64,000 nt of DNA. Source: Rhynchonema sp. JSB1_4 (taxonomy: Eukaryota; Nematoda; Chromadorea; Monhysterida; Xyalidae). Below the pieces are notes generated by a model. That model did no database searches and was not told the DNA's origin. It saw only the letters and a list, made by a program, of their open reading frames with translations. The stretch covers positions 1 through 64,000 of the forward strand of contig JASAMV010008060.1 of assembly GCA_030248065.1 (NCBI GenBank), given 5' to 3'. Made by a program: the position numbers and the translations under genes. Below are positions 1 to 10,756 of this stretch, in pieces. The number at the start of each line of letters is the position of its first letter. Within the stretch, counting starts at the first letter, position 1.

Positions 1-97
1 ACAATTCAATACATCAAGTTCAAGGTAACCACATGCTTGTAACATGGGCCGGTTTTTCAACCGATTTGATTTTAAATGAAAAAAAGCAGCAGCTTAC

Positions 98-982
98 TTC
101 GACATTGTGCCCATTTTACCAGTTTGTAGAAGTGATTAACTTCGGCATCCATAGCAGTTCCTTCGTTGCTCAATCCCCACCGCAAACGGCAGTCCCGATC
201 CATCAATACCGTCAGCAAAAGCAATGCGTCACATTCCTGCTGAACACATACGGAGAGGTATGTGGACGGCTTATACGGCAGTGAAGCATAGATTCGTGTC
301 AATCGCTGAATTGCTATTTCCTGCAATATGGACGGTACGATTTTTATTTGAAATAATGTACAAGTTATCAGAATACACCTAACCCCCAATTTAGTGATCA
401 AAAATTGGTTGGCTAGCATCGATCTTCGATAGTCCACAACATGCCTCCCGACGGTAAACACCATTCCTTCCCTTCCTCGCGTACAGACCATGCGGACCTC
501 TAGCCGTCGCTCGTCCGATGAGAACCGATGTGAAATGACGTTGAACGTCGTCATAACGGATAGGATGGAGTCTCTGCTCATTGACGCGAATGGCGAGTCA
601 TTCACTGGAACTATACATATACACAACCTGGCCAACATTTACCCTTATTAGTCCAACTAACGCGATTTGCGGTCCGCGATCCTCGCATCCAAGCGCTCCA
701 GAGGGCGGTCGTTAGATCCGCCGTGGGCTATGGCAAGCATTTTGCGAAGCTGATGGTGGATTCGGTGGTTAATCGCGGGGCGCACCTAAAAATCGATTTT
801 TTCCACTGATTTTTCTGGCCCTAACCTTATGGTAAACAGATTACATTATGCCACATCTGTAGCCATTCGCCGACGTGCATCATAAGTTGTCCAAGTGCTC
901 GATGGTCGACCATTGGCGCTCGGGTTTTTGGTTGAATCGGGATTTGCTCCCAATTCCAATCTGAGCTACCTGCACTTGCCAT
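98..982 (-). CDS. Partial host gene of unknown function (at least 4 exons, continues off the left edge)
   Basis: Four exons can be joined with GT-AG introns and kept in frame: 845-982 (ATG at 980-982), 662-785, 384-610 and 98-320. The introns are 51-63 nt, and the donor after 98 (GTAAGC) points to more exons beyond the window. The readable part is about 237 residues. It begins MASAGSSDWNWEQIP and later reads EIAIQRLTRIYASLPYKP. No signal peptide, membrane segment or known domain is visible to me, and I do not recognise the family. A single long ORF across this stretch exists only because the introns happen to lack stops, so the spliced model is preferred. It lies immediately downstream of the polymerase gene on the same strand and could be a host gene or the end of the viral-like module. 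Confidence 0.5.
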
Positions 983-1114
983 ACTGAAATCACTGTATAC
1001 ATGCAATATAAGTGAACCCTGCGACTAATACGATAGTAAATGGGTGAAACCCTGTAAATTAAGCAAAATAAAGCAGCGGTGATTGGTTACTTTTTACTCG
1101 TGGCACAAACAGAA

Positions 1115-4100
1115 TTACAGAAATGGATGAGGCACAGTACATCTTCGACATGGGAGTGTCCGTCGTTTTAAGTACAACCTGTTGAAAGCATTTTTTTGCA
1201 AACTGTATGCTAACATTAGTGATTCCTTTTTAATAAATCCACGGTTTTGGAACTGCGGTAAAGGTTCATCGTCGTCGCAGAACAACACATTTTCAAAGAC
1301 CTGGCGAGTCAAAAATTCGAAGTTCCGCCGTTTTTGTACGCCCTTTGAGCTTAGCTTTAACGGGATCTGTGATTGTGTAGTACCCTGAAATACAGCCTTC
1401 GGTGCTAAACATATGACGTATGGGGCCTCGCTTTCGAGCTTAAAAAGCCCAGGTACTGAGCGCGTTCGCGCAAAGCTCTCGGGTGTGCTATAATCCACAA
1501 TATAGCGCGTGCGCTGTTGTAAATATTCCTCATGCATGCCTTCTTTAACGCAATCATCAAAGGATTTGCCTGCCAGTGCATACAAACCACAATCAGTGTC
1601 AACGTAAGATAAGCAGACCTTCAACGGATCGCAAAATCTCATTACAAAACGGTAGTGAAATTTGAGCAGAATCGTTTTCGCTAAATTGAGAACAAAGCTC
1701 CCAACGGTTACAGGACTTTTAAACTCGGTGACTGACTTTTTTAAATTTGCTTCGAACACTCCATCGCCATAGTCACAAACTGAAATTAAGTTTGGATCGC
1801 CCAAAATTTGGTTAAGTTCTTCTTCTTTGTTCATGTAGACAGTCTTACGGTAGCGTCCCTCGTTCTTCATGAGGGTGCCATATGTTGAATTTGACTTAAG
1901 TTTTTGTAAATTCGCCATGCATGTGTCCCCTTTGCTCATGGCATCGGCGCGCTTTACGTTATTGCTTTCAATGTAACCCGCAAGTGCAGGGCCTACCGCA
2001 AATTGGTATACTTTCTCGACCGCATAAAAGTATACACCCAGCTTTTGCAAGAAACGTATGTATTCAGTGTAGAAAAAACAATCATGGCACGAAAATCCAG
2101 CAATTAGCTGTTTTTGGGGGGATTTGAGAAGATCCTTTGCTACTGCATACTGATAAGCCTCAGGATCATGTAATTTAAGCGTTTCTCTTGAAAACTGATA
2201 GTGGTAAATTAGGGGTGGCAGATCAATGAACGCTGCTTGTTTTTGCAAGTCTTTAGGGACTATTGCTTTTAGTTTAACAAAACCAAACATTTCCCTGTTC
2301 CTTATTTTTTGAAGAATTTCAGCCTGAGTCATGCCGACGCCCCAGTCGGTAACATGAGGGCCTACCGTACATGTTTTCATAACGTGCTGCAAAATAGGAC
2401 ACGTGCGTTTAAGCAGATTAAACTGGCACGAATATATACGTGTAACAACATAACCCGCATTGTTTAAAAGCATATCCCGTGTTTCTGTTTCCTTCTCTAA
2501 CTCACTTGCAAACTTTCCGTTGAAAAACTTGTAATCAGATTTGACGGCACGGTGAGTCGGGCAGCGCCCCGCGTGAAAACAACATGGCGACCATTCGAAA
2601 ACGAGATTGGGGAAGGCGAAGCCATCGACAGCAAAAACTTTTCCTCCGTCAACTAATATCTTGTATTCAGACCGACTATTTGCCTTATGCCGAATAAACT
2701 TTCCATGCAATATTGACTGATACTGTAACCACATGATAGCATCTCTCCCGTAGTCGGAACCAAACATCCTAGGTAAGTAACCATCATCAGCTTTGCGGGT
2801 GACGTAGTGAGAGCACGGAATATAGTTGCTCATCATAGCCTTCGCATACATCGAAGTACAATCCCAGCTTTGTGCAGTGACGGTTGTTGCAGACTGTGGG
2901 GCATGGGGCCTGACTAACTTTCCCCTTTCCACAACTCGTGCGGTGCTGATGTAGGACAGACCACCGGCCAAGTGGTCGCGGACTTCAGTAACAAACCCAT
3001 CTGTATTATCAAACGTGAAAATTAACATATTTTGACTGTTTTTAGCAACGTACGTGAAGGCCATATTGCTGGCTAGACTGCTTATTGTCAAAAAATCCAA
3101 ACAGTGCACATGCTCTGTTTTATACAGGGCTATAGTTTGGCTGATGGCTTTTTGGAGTGGCACAACATCAAAAATTGCGTACTGCTTTACAACATCGAGA
3201 AGGGTGGACAGCTTATCCCGTTCCCACTCATTCCTCATTTGCTGGTACTTTACGAGCCCGGGCAGCGGTGGATGTGCCAACCCTAATTGCGAACAAGCCT
3301 CCCGCTCAGAATAGTTGTCAAGCAGCACCAAATTTTGAAACAATGAAAAATCGCGATTGAGTGAATTACCGCTGTTCAAAAAATCACCTTCAAAGTCTTG
3401 ATATTCCGGTAACCCTTTATTGTGCATGTCATAAGTCACTAACCGGTATGGGATGGTTTTCTTTTGTAGACTAATATCATGCGGGAACACCGATTTTAAA
3501 TAGTTAGCTAGTGGCATCTTGGTGTTCATCAAAATCCAGTCACGAAAATTAAATGAGCCGGCCCGGAGTACCAGGTAACAGTTTCCTTTTTTGATGGAAA
3601 AAAGCCGCGAATGAGTTTTTTTAGCCAAGATTCCGAAAAACCCCTGACTTGCCATTGTGGAAAGGTCGAAAGAACCTGAATTCCACCCAAAGATGTCCAA
3701 AGTCTGTGCGTGCGTTTGCAAGGCCCGAATCACTTTCTGCGTCCTTTTCATCCAAAAGGTGTTGTTTCGCTTTTGATGCTTTGTGTATGCGTCAAACAGT
3801 TTGCGAAACACGGGATATAAACTTTTAACCGCAGCATCGTACATTGTATTTTGGATTGAAATCAGGTAATCAACAAATTGGTTAAAATGGTTCGTATCTT
3901 CTGGGGAGCTAGCTATAAAAAATTGCGGTTTGCCAACAATATTATCAGCACATGTGATAATTAAACATTTCAATGAACCGGCGTATGTGAAAAGAGGTGA
4001 GTTAATAACTTGGGTTTGAGGTAATGTAATTGTTTCGATGTCGTAAACAGCAAATTTGTCTCTGAACAGAAGTTTGTGTTCGTCATCAGTGATCTCTAAA

Positions 4101-4633
4101 CCCAAATTACTAATTAGGCTACAAATACAATCCCGCGGCAAGACAGGGCCCGCCCGATATCGCAGCTCGTTAACGGTCATGATCCGATCGTTTGCCTTTG
4201 ACGGCCTTTCCTGAAATGCTCGGCATGCCTGTTTTGTATGCCTTTGCTGATGCTTATATGCCACAAAACATTTCCCACATTTTGGGCAGCGGTGCATATT
4301 AAAAAACCTATCCTTATTCCCAGCAAAAACATATTCCTTCATTTTATTATCAAAAACAATCACTGCCTCTTTTACGTCGGGACATTCGAATTTTTGACTC
4401 GCAAACAAGATTTTTCGTGAGCTGCCGTAAACATACAGACTAACTTTTAGCAGTTTCTCAATTAATAAATACATTGAAATGGAAACCGGAAGAGCATCAA
4501 GTTTGTGATCGCAAGCAAATTGCCTAGCTCGGGCAACCAACCCTCGTTTGGTACCGTACCAAATATAAAATACGCTACACAAGAAACTGATTAATGTTCT
4601 TTGATGTTTCACACGAATATTTGCATGATTCAT
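1115..4633 (-). CDS. Family B DNA polymerase, protein-primed type (Polinton/virus-like)
   Basis: This intact 1172-aa ORF would copy DNA. The N-terminus has a C2H2-like motif (HRCPKCGKCF...H...C, residues about 113-140). Exonuclease motifs follow: YDIET (about 195), NSGSFD (about 320) and YAIFD (about 485). Polymerase motif A is WDCTSMYAKAMM (about 590). A CCFHAGRCPTH segment resembles the Cys/His insertion usual in Polinton and adintovirus polymerases. Motif B is KLKSNSTYGT (about 912) and motif C is SYVDTDCG (about 1010), so the metal-binding aspartates are present. Known in the family: such polymerases come from Polintons/Mavericks and related large DNA viruses and use a terminal protein primer. 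Inferred: the gene belongs to an endogenised element. No integrase, capsid or packaging ATPase is seen nearby. The start is 61 bp after the stop of the preceding same-strand gene, a virus-like spacing. Confidence 0.88.
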   Translation of the reverse strand: MNHANIRVKHQRTLISFLCSVFYIWYGTKRGLVARARQFACDHKLDALPVSISMYLLIEKLLKVSLYVYGSSRKILFASQKFECPDVKEAVIVFDNKMKEYVFAGNKDRFFNMHRCPKCGKCFVAYKHQQRHTKQACRAFQERPSKANDRIMTVNELRYRAGPVLPRDCICSLISNLGLEITDDEHKLLFRDKFAVYDIETITLPQTQVINSPLFTYAGSLKCLIITCADNIVGKPQFFIASSPEDTNHFNQFVDYLISIQNTMYDAAVKSLYPVFRKLFDAYTKHQKRNNTFWMKRTQKVIRALQTHAQTLDIFGWNSGSFDLSTMASQGFFGILAKKTHSRLFSIKKGNCYLVLRAGSFNFRDWILMNTKMPLANYLKSVFPHDISLQKKTIPYRLVTYDMHNKGLPEYQDFEGDFLNSGNSLNRDFSLFQNLVLLDNYSEREACSQLGLAHPPLPGLVKYQQMRNEWERDKLSTLLDVVKQYAIFDVVPLQKAISQTIALYKTEHVHCLDFLTISSLASNMAFTYVAKNSQNMLIFTFDNTDGFVTEVRDHLAGGLSYISTARVVERGKLVRPHAPQSATTVTAQSWDCTSMYAKAMMSNYIPCSHYVTRKADDGYLPRMFGSDYGRDAIMWLQYQSILHGKFIRHKANSRSEYKILVDGGKVFAVDGFAFPNLVFEWSPCCFHAGRCPTHRAVKSDYKFFNGKFASELEKETETRDMLLNNAGYVVTRIYSCQFNLLKRTCPILQHVMKTCTVGPHVTDWGVGMTQAEILQKIRNREMFGFVKLKAIVPKDLQKQAAFIDLPPLIYHYQFSRETLKLHDPEAYQYAVAKDLLKSPQKQLIAGFSCHDCFFYTEYIRFLQKLGVYFYAVEKVYQFAVGPALAGYIESNNVKRADAMSKGDTCMANLQKLKSNSTYGTLMKNEGRYRKTVYMNKEEELNQILGDPNLISVCDYGDGVFEANLKKSVTEFKSPVTVGSFVLNLAKTILLKFHYRFVMRFCDPLKVCLSYVDTDCGLYALAGKSFDDCVKEGMHEEYLQQRTRYIVDYSTPESFARTRSVPGLFKLESEAPYVICLAPKAVFQGTTQSQIPLKLSSKGVQKRRNFEFLTRQVFENVLFCDDDEPLPQFQNRGFIKKESLMLAYSLQKNAFNRLYLKRRTLPCRRCTVPHPFL

Positions 4634-4694
4634 GCAGTTTGTAAATCGTACAAGAGTGGCACGTCCACGCCCCTTTCTGATAGACGCTAAAAAT

Positions 4695-6837
4695 TTATCG
4701 AAATTGCAATCCGATAAGCAAACAAACCACGGGTATGGCTAAGCTATCTGAACTTTTTTCTGCATTTTCTAAAGTTACTCTATTCTGAAAGTCATGCGTC
4801 TCCGATTCTTCCAAACGTTTCTTAATTGTGCGAAAACTTGAAGCCACATTAGACGGGTAGATGAAAACGTACGGGCTTTCGATATCGAAGATCGTTGAAT
4901 TCTGACTGGGGTAATAGTAGGTGGCTGAATTATCAATCATGTTTCGAATAATAAAGCCTAACTGTATGGTAACCCGAAAAATTGCCGGATAGTCTTTGTA
5001 AAATTCAACGATTTTCTCATAAAAAAAATTAGGTGTAAGCTCAACATTATAAATTGGTAGTCTGCGATAAACGAGCCTTCCTGACGAACTAATCCAAGTG
5101 TGCGGTTCCATAAAAATTGAATAGTATTCAAAAATTTCCTCAAACGTAGGTCTATCATGCGGGCCGTGTCCATGCATACCTTGATCTTCGGGCATTGTCC
5201 CATCAACCATGTACTTGATGATTGTATCCAGTTTCGCGTCCTGGCTTCGTTGCCGTTCCATTAATTTGGCAATGGCCGCTTGCATTGATTGTAATGCACT
5301 GCTCTGAGACTTCTGAAGCGTCTCCACTTTGACTGAAACACAAATACGGTACTGATCAAAGTGTGCAAGCACGTTGCGTCGCATCGAGCACCAGCCAAAA
5401 AATAGACAGCCCAACTTACCCCCTACCCCTTCAATGTCGCGATACTTCACCAATCCTCGTTCCCCCTTTGGAAATGGTGCAGCTTTCTTGCGGGCGACGT
5501 CGTTCCCGTCGGCCTGACCTCGTTTCTTCGTCTCAATCGCCGGAATGATTGGTGGCGGCGAACGGATGGCGGCTGTTGTTTGCGCAGAAATCGCGCTTGG
5601 TGGTCCTGAAAGAATATCCTTTTTATCCGCTGTCATTTTACAATAAAACATAATCATACTTTTCAACAAACGGCCTATACCAGCCATCTTCATCGCCGGT
5701 CGTCTCGGCACGGGAGTACGTTCGCCATCGGATGATTCAGTCGATTCTTCGTCCTCTGATTTATCTGGAAATTATTGATGCATTTAATTTGATGCGTAAG
5801 TGCACATTAGTGAAGGGATCCAAAGCTGAGCAAAATTACGCTACACGTCACCTACACTTATGCATGAATGAACGAAAATAAACATACATACCATCAACTG
5901 CCTGGTCATTCGCTTTAACCGGTGTTTCCTTCGTTGCGGGTCGACAACCTTGCAATAAGATATGTAATAAGTTTAATATAGCATATCGGAGGTTTAAATT
6001 CGGGTGCTTGCCGAGCAACCAAGTGCCCTGAACTTACTTACAGAGAACAAAGCAAGCTTGCTCACGTTATCGTAACTTCAAGTTCAAAACTTATCTAAAG
6101 CGAGTCCCTGGTCCAGACTAAGGTGGCTTGGCTGCAGCAAGGTAGCTTGCTGGTTGGCCATACATGTTTGGTGAGAAACAGACTTGCCCACGTTATCATA
6201 AGTTGAAACTGAACTAAGTTAGGGCGCACAAACCTTGATCTAAGTAAGTTTGTGCTGAACTAAGCAAGCTTGCTCACGTTATCGTAACTATCTAAAGCGA
6301 GTCCATAGTCCAGACCAAGGTAGCTTGGCTGCACAAAGTCACAATCTTATCTGAATTGAGAAAGCCAAATCATTATGCGGATGAACTTACCCGATGTATC
6401 GGCAGCAGTGACTTGCACGGGCTGCGAAATGATTTGCTCACGCACGTCAGCAACGCCTTGAATTTTGGCTTATACTCATGTTTTAAGTTAAAAAATACTT
6501 AACGTGTGAATTTCATAAAGTAACTGCACGTACTTGTTGGCGTTGGCGTTGTCTCGGGGGAGATGGATGCAATCGCCCTACGTAGTTCGTCCTCGCTCTC
6601 CGCCGATCGGATTGGTGCCTGTAAATACAAAATAAATTATCTTTGTCAAACTATAGTTTTAAACTGGGATTAATCATTATGAACCGATAATTTGCAGAAA
6701 TCCGGGAGTTGAAATCCGTTCTTCTTCAACTCCTTGGCTGCGAGTATGTGCGCCTCGTCGCCGGTGTCGTAAATGTGGCCCAGCACCAAACGTTCATCCT
6801 CGTGCGTAAACAGGCAAGAGAGGCACTTGTAAATCAT
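4695..6837 (-). CDS. Orphan seven-exon gene, 430 aa, with acidic linker and coiled coil
   Basis: Exons 6685-6837, 6534-6618, 6391-6456, 5892-5948, 5681-5764, 5420-5629 and 4695-5332 sum to 1293 nt (431 codons with stop) with consistent phase at all six GT-AG junctions. The protein starts MIYKCLSCLFTHEDERLVLG, a possible Cys-containing head. It then has an acidic/Pro-rich linker (DKSEDEESTESSDGE), a KKR-type basic stretch, a predicted coiled coil (VETLQKSQSSALQSMQAA onward) and a C-terminal globular part rich in Tyr/Phe (FEEIFEYYSIFMEPHTW). I do not recognise the family. It sits between a dUTPase and a family B polymerase on the same strand, 74 bp from the dUTPase stop and 61 bp from the polymerase start. 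A role with them is inferred from position only. Its third intron is longer and holds a tandem repeat (6051-6345). Confidence 0.6.
6051..6345. repeat. Two-copy direct repeat in an intron
   Basis: Two copies about 205 bp apart share 'caagcttgctcacgttatcg', then 'tctaaagcgagtcc' and 'aaggtagcttggctgca' type blocks. They lie in the long third intron (5949-6390) of the orphan coiled-coil gene. The function is unknown; it could be a decayed duplication. Confidence 0.6.
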
Positions 6838-6911
6838 GATTATTAGCCTGAAATTTTTTTTTCTTTTTTTGTTACCACATATGAAGAGACAACAACAACA
6901 ACAACAACAAA

Positions 6912-7346
6912 TCACAATCCGCTGGATCCAAATCCATCACTATTGCGCTCCGTTTTCCTATAACTAAGATCACATTCAAGCAAGTCACATTTCATGTAAC
7001 GGAGCAGGACAAGCTGGGCTACTTTTGTATGCCTATCGATTGACACAGAAAACGAATTGGCGTTAAATAAAACAACTTTAATAGTGCCAGTATAATTACT
7101 ATCGCAGACTCCGCCAATGCAGAACAAATTTTTTTGAGCAAAAGAACTTCGGGTTTCAATTTTGCCAAAATATTCAGGGTGTGGGTAATGTACGCTGACT
7201 CCGGTATCAATGACGGTTGCTTGATTTGGGTGAAGGATGTGGGGGTTATCGCAAAAGACGTCAAATCCGACGTCTCCGACTCGCCCAGCCTGGGGAGCAA
7301 TGGCGGTAGGGCTCACAAGTTGATACTTTAGATGGTAGGTGCCCAT
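6912..7346 (-). CDS. dut: dUTPase (dUTP diphosphatase), trimeric type
   Basis: The enzyme hydrolyses dUTP to dUMP and pyrophosphate, keeping uracil out of DNA. This 144-aa single-exon ORF is the normal size for the trimeric family, and all five motifs are readable in order: AGRVGDVGFDV (1), ETRSSFAQ (2), GGVCDSNYTGTI (3, with the catalytic Asp), HTKVAQLVL (4) and the C-terminal RNSDGFGSSGL (5). Motif 1 has an unusual GDVGF spacing and motif 3 has CDSN for the common IDxD, but no key residue is lost. The ATG at 7344-7346 is the first in frame and gives a full N-terminal strand. Its setting beside a family B polymerase fits a viral-type nucleotide gene; many large DNA viruses and Polinton relatives carry one. 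A host dUTPase copy is the alternative. Confidence 0.9.
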   Translation of the reverse strand: MGTYHLKYQLVSPTAIAPQAGRVGDVGFDVFCDNPHILHPNQATVIDTGVSVHYPHPEYFGKIETRSSFAQKNLFCIGGVCDSNYTGTIKVVLFNANSFSVSIDRHTKVAQLVLLRYMKCDLLECDLSYRKTERNSDGFGSSGL

Positions 7347-7775
7347 CTAAAAGAAAACGGGTGATGATCGATAATATCACAAATGTAAACGTAAAAGATA
7401 TAGCAGGGCGTTCCCTTGCCATCGATCAAACGACGTACACAAAGTTAGTCATCAAGACAGTGCTTCTAAAACAAACTTTTATTCTGTGAGGAATAGACAC
7501 CAGATAGGATACAAACTGGGTAAAGGTTAGCAACCAAGTTAGGAAAACATAAGATAAGGGCACACAATAAGATGTCAAAAAAGCCTGAAAAGTAACGTAA
7601 TGTACTGATTATAATCAAATGTAGTAAGCCAGAGCATAAGCAGTCTACATACAGTAAGTCCACACAGACAGGTTGCATTATAGTATGAACAGCGAGCGAC
7701 AGCTTTGCTCCACTGTTAAGTTCAGCTTAAATCAACAAAAAATCATCCAAAGATATGATAAAGTTACGTACCAAG

Positions 7776-8577
7776 CTAATAACGCCAACGATTCATGCGT
7801 CGAAGCTTGGGCACAAATGTCTTGTGCTGTTCCTCTTGTAGCTTCGCCTAAAATGCACTGGTTTTTTAATTCATGGACAAGTGTGCTGTAAATGTCCATT
7901 TACATAAATATAATAATGGCGCACCTGCTGTTGACGATCGTCTTCCTTCTTCACGCATTTGATGTATTCTTTTTTGAAACTGTCAACCTGTAAGACCAAG
8001 CTAAGGTAGATTTGGATGGTTTAAGTTAGACGGCAGTGTGAAATGCCACTTACCGCCTTGGCGAAATCAAACACTTGATTCGGGCGCATCACCACTTTCA
8101 TGGCATTTAGGCCATTCTCGGGCACCATTTGATCGCCATCTTGTAGGAACTTCGCGACCAACGCGTACTGAGTACGATCGGACAGGACCCTAGTGGTAAA
8201 GAAGACTGTGTTGCAAGCTGGTATTGTGGGGTTTAAATCGGAATACTTTAAACCACCAACCATTTCAGTCCAAGGTTCGAGCCTTCGGAGAAGAACATCA
8301 CCTCACTTCGCGTTTGTTCAGGTACCGCAGCAGCAGTAGCCTGGCGCGTCAGCATCTGCGTGCGAGCGGCCTTCTTCATGTGATGATTGATCTCTGCATC
8401 GATTTCCTCCATCGTCATCTGCGTTCCGTCCGGCTCGGACTCGCTACCCGACCTACTGCGCGGTTCTGGCTCCGGTTGTGCGGGAATCGGTGTTTCAAGG
8501 CGGCGTTTGGGCATCTCTATCTGAAGGTGCACGTTAACCTCAGACATATCTGCTTTGCAGTTGTTGTACCACTTCAT
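7776..8577 (-). CDS. Orphan four-exon gene, 185 aa
   Basis: Exons 8307-8577, 8054-8205, 7925-7987 and 7776-7847 sum to 558 nt with consistent phase. The protein starts MKWYNNCKADMSEVNVHL. It has a Pro/Glu/Arg/Ser-rich linker (PAQPEPEPRSRSGSESEP), a compact middle part (SDRTQYALVAKFLQDGDQM) and a charged, probably helical C-terminal end (VDSFKKEYIKCVKKEDDRQQ). The family is not recognised. The reading frame is open upstream of this ATG and splice-compatible blocks continue to about 9221, so the true start may lie further upstream. It is on the same strand as the dUTPase, 429 bp upstream of it, and may belong to the same module. Confidence 0.5.
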
Positions 8578-8622
8578 GCGGTGTATATATGCTGCCTAAA
8601 ATATAATAAAATTATTATTAAC

Positions 8623-9221
8623 CTGATCGGGGTGAAATGGTGTGTGATCAAAGAGGGACGGTGAGCAGTGGGACGAACAGGACTGATTTGATAAATGCCA
8701 ATGAAGGCAGAATTTCCGACAGCGAATCCTGAAGACACTGATTAATGATTTGTCCAAAAGAGATTAATTGGAACTTACTGATTCACCGCTGCCCCAGTTG
8801 CAAGATGCAGTCGGTGGCAGTATTGTTCACGTTGTACACTAAAGTGGGCAGCGAGAAATAATAAGAACAATAGAACTTCATTTTTAGTTAGGTCAAACCT
8901 ACCTGCACAACTGGCGGCAACCTGGATGCGGAAGATCACGGCAACACTGTTTAATGTCCACTGTGCGGTGAGCGGGATAAGCAGCAGCGTCTATATGTAA
9001 ATGTAGACAATATCGTGCAGGTCCAAGTCTGTGCAGCGCGACGCCTGGTCTTAGATGCAGGTGCAATCTTAGATGACGATGGATTCGGCTGTAACACACA
9101 ATCTATAATCAGATGACATGTGGAACATATAATACACTCATCTTACCGCTCTCGATAATTTGGTGACCGTAGAGTTGTGATCAGGTGCAAGCGAAAGCAG
9201 GAAATACCCCTAGGCGATATA
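8623..9221 (-). other. Possible upstream exons of the preceding gene or a separate Cys-rich gene
   Basis: Blocks 9147-9221, 8903-9088, 8779-8838 and 8623-8728 are each bounded by AG and GT in the right sense, and a frame can be carried through to the exon at 8307-8595. Two frames are open across parts of this stretch. One gives a Cys-rich segment (VDIKQCCRDLPHPGCRQLC) that recalls nematode DB-type secreted modules; the other gives a hydrophobic segment followed by VYNVNNTATDCILQLG. I cannot choose between them from sequence alone. Transcript data would settle it. Confidence 0.3.
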
Positions 9222-10126
9222 CTGAAACATGGTACAAAAATAAATGCAATGCATACCCATCATACACAACTCTAAGGTCCAACTTACGAGCGCGGCAGAG
9301 ATGTGTTTTCACCGAAATGAATTCTCATTGGTTTAGATATTTGATATAAATATTTCAGAAAACTATGCAACTGAAAATGAATTTTTTGAGAGGCAAATCG
9401 CCTCTTATATACCCATCCGCGGCTGCAATAATATCAAGGAAGCGACGCCACCGCTATCATATCGCCACGTGGTTGCCGAGCCAGCCGCCAATAACTATTG
9501 TGGTTATTTTTGTTCGTTGATCATCAACTGCACATGCTTTCCTTGAAAATTCAGGCTATATTTAGACGGAAAAACAACGCAAAAGCAGATGACGCTTAAG
9601 TGCCAATTTAGAAGCGATGAATATCATAATTTTGTTATCGTACTATAAATCACATGTGTTTTCCTTGAGAATTCAGGGTATTTTACGGATGAAATTTACG
9701 CGCCATTGATTGAGAGACAGGAATTTCGACGAACGAAAATTAGGAAGCACGCTACAATCACGCAACAATGATAGCCACTGCCAACAGCATACGGTCGCGT
9801 GCAACTCGGTGTCACCCATCGTTATCAGGCATTAACACTCGTGGGGACGCTTGCTGCTTCAAGACAAAAATAAATTTTCCCTGACTTTTCCGTAATAGCA
9901 CTCTTTTACTGTATAATCGTATATGTATGTTCAGGTGAGCAATCCGGAAATGTGCGGTGATGATAATGGGGAATTGCGTGACCAACAGAAATCAGTTTAT
10001 GTATAAAAACACACGTCAGCATTTTCAGTCATCATTCGTCAAAAAATCGACATGCGTAGGTATGGGCCTAATAGTAAGGTGATTGGAGGGTTGTAGGGAA
10101 CTTGCGCGATAATTTAAGGTTTGAGT
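9222..10126. other. Intergenic, no gene seen
   Basis: AT-rich spacer. Two similar short stretches, 'tttccttgaaaattcagg' near 9539 and 'tttccttgagaattcagg' near 9660, are the only structure noticed. No open frame on either strand is long enough or splice-compatible. Confidence 0.5.
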
Positions 10127-10653
10127 TCAGATCACAGCTTCGGGGTCGTTTTCTTGGTTTGGTTGACGCAATTTTTGAATCACGGTGACGATCAGATGTA
10201 AAATTTTTGGGATTGCGAGTCCGCTGATCCCACCAGCCAGTGTGTCCAAAATGTTCCAAGCCCAACAGGTAGCTTCTTCAAATCCTGATTTTTCCTCTGG
10301 ACAGATCTTTGGAGCCTTCAGGATGAGTCCTGGGTAAGCAGAATAGTGATCAACCAGGCGTGCGATGGGAATGCAGTCATGTCCAAAGATGATCAGTCGA
10401 CGAGTGTTGGGGCTGTAACAGACATTTTAAATTGCAGAAAATTTAAATTCGGGATCATAAAAGAGAAATAGCCAACTAACGCTTGTTTCATTTCATCCGG
10501 CGAAGGCAGAGTGGCACAACGAAGTGTGCGCTTCAATTCAAGGTAATGACATCCCGATATTCCGATATCCGTGGTCTCGGGTCGGTTGATCTGCTGGTCG
10601 CCAACTGGAACCATCATGCAGAGAAACAGAATGAAATTGAACGTAGGAGACAT
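10127..10653 (-). CDS. Small secreted or membrane protein, 152 aa, two exons
   Basis: Exons 10481-10653 and 10127-10412 join over a 68-nt GT-AG intron (donor GTTAGT) and total 459 nt, exactly in frame. The N-terminus MSPTFNFILFLCMMVPVGDQ is a likely signal peptide. The mature part has four Cys, and the C-terminal half has a hydrophobic stretch (LAGGISGLAIPKILHLIVTV) that could be a membrane segment. I do not recognise the family. It is transcribed away from the F-box-like gene, whose ATG is only 103 bp off, so the two probably share a promoter region. Confidence 0.55.
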
Positions 10654-10756
10654 GATGTGTACGAGGTGTGTGAGGAAGATTTTTCACTTTATCGCTTTTT
10701 TAAAAATAATCGAATGAAAACCTTAGGAGAACGAAAGGCACGATCTCATAGCCCTG

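Noticed and set aside
72..638. Single 188-codon minus-strand frame read as one exon
   Set aside because: It runs through two readable introns (321-383, 611-661); the spliced model with phase-matched exons is better supported.
6670..6915. 81-codon frame starting with a run of Cys
   Set aside because: The Cys run is a translated (ACA/TTG)n microsatellite at 6893-6910. The real start is the ATG at 6835-6837, and the frame continues by splicing into the coiled-coil gene.
1..9300. A complete Polinton/Maverick
   Set aside because: Only polymerase and dUTPase are recognisable; integrase, capsid proteins, protease, packaging ATPase and terminal inverted repeats were looked for and not found in the window.
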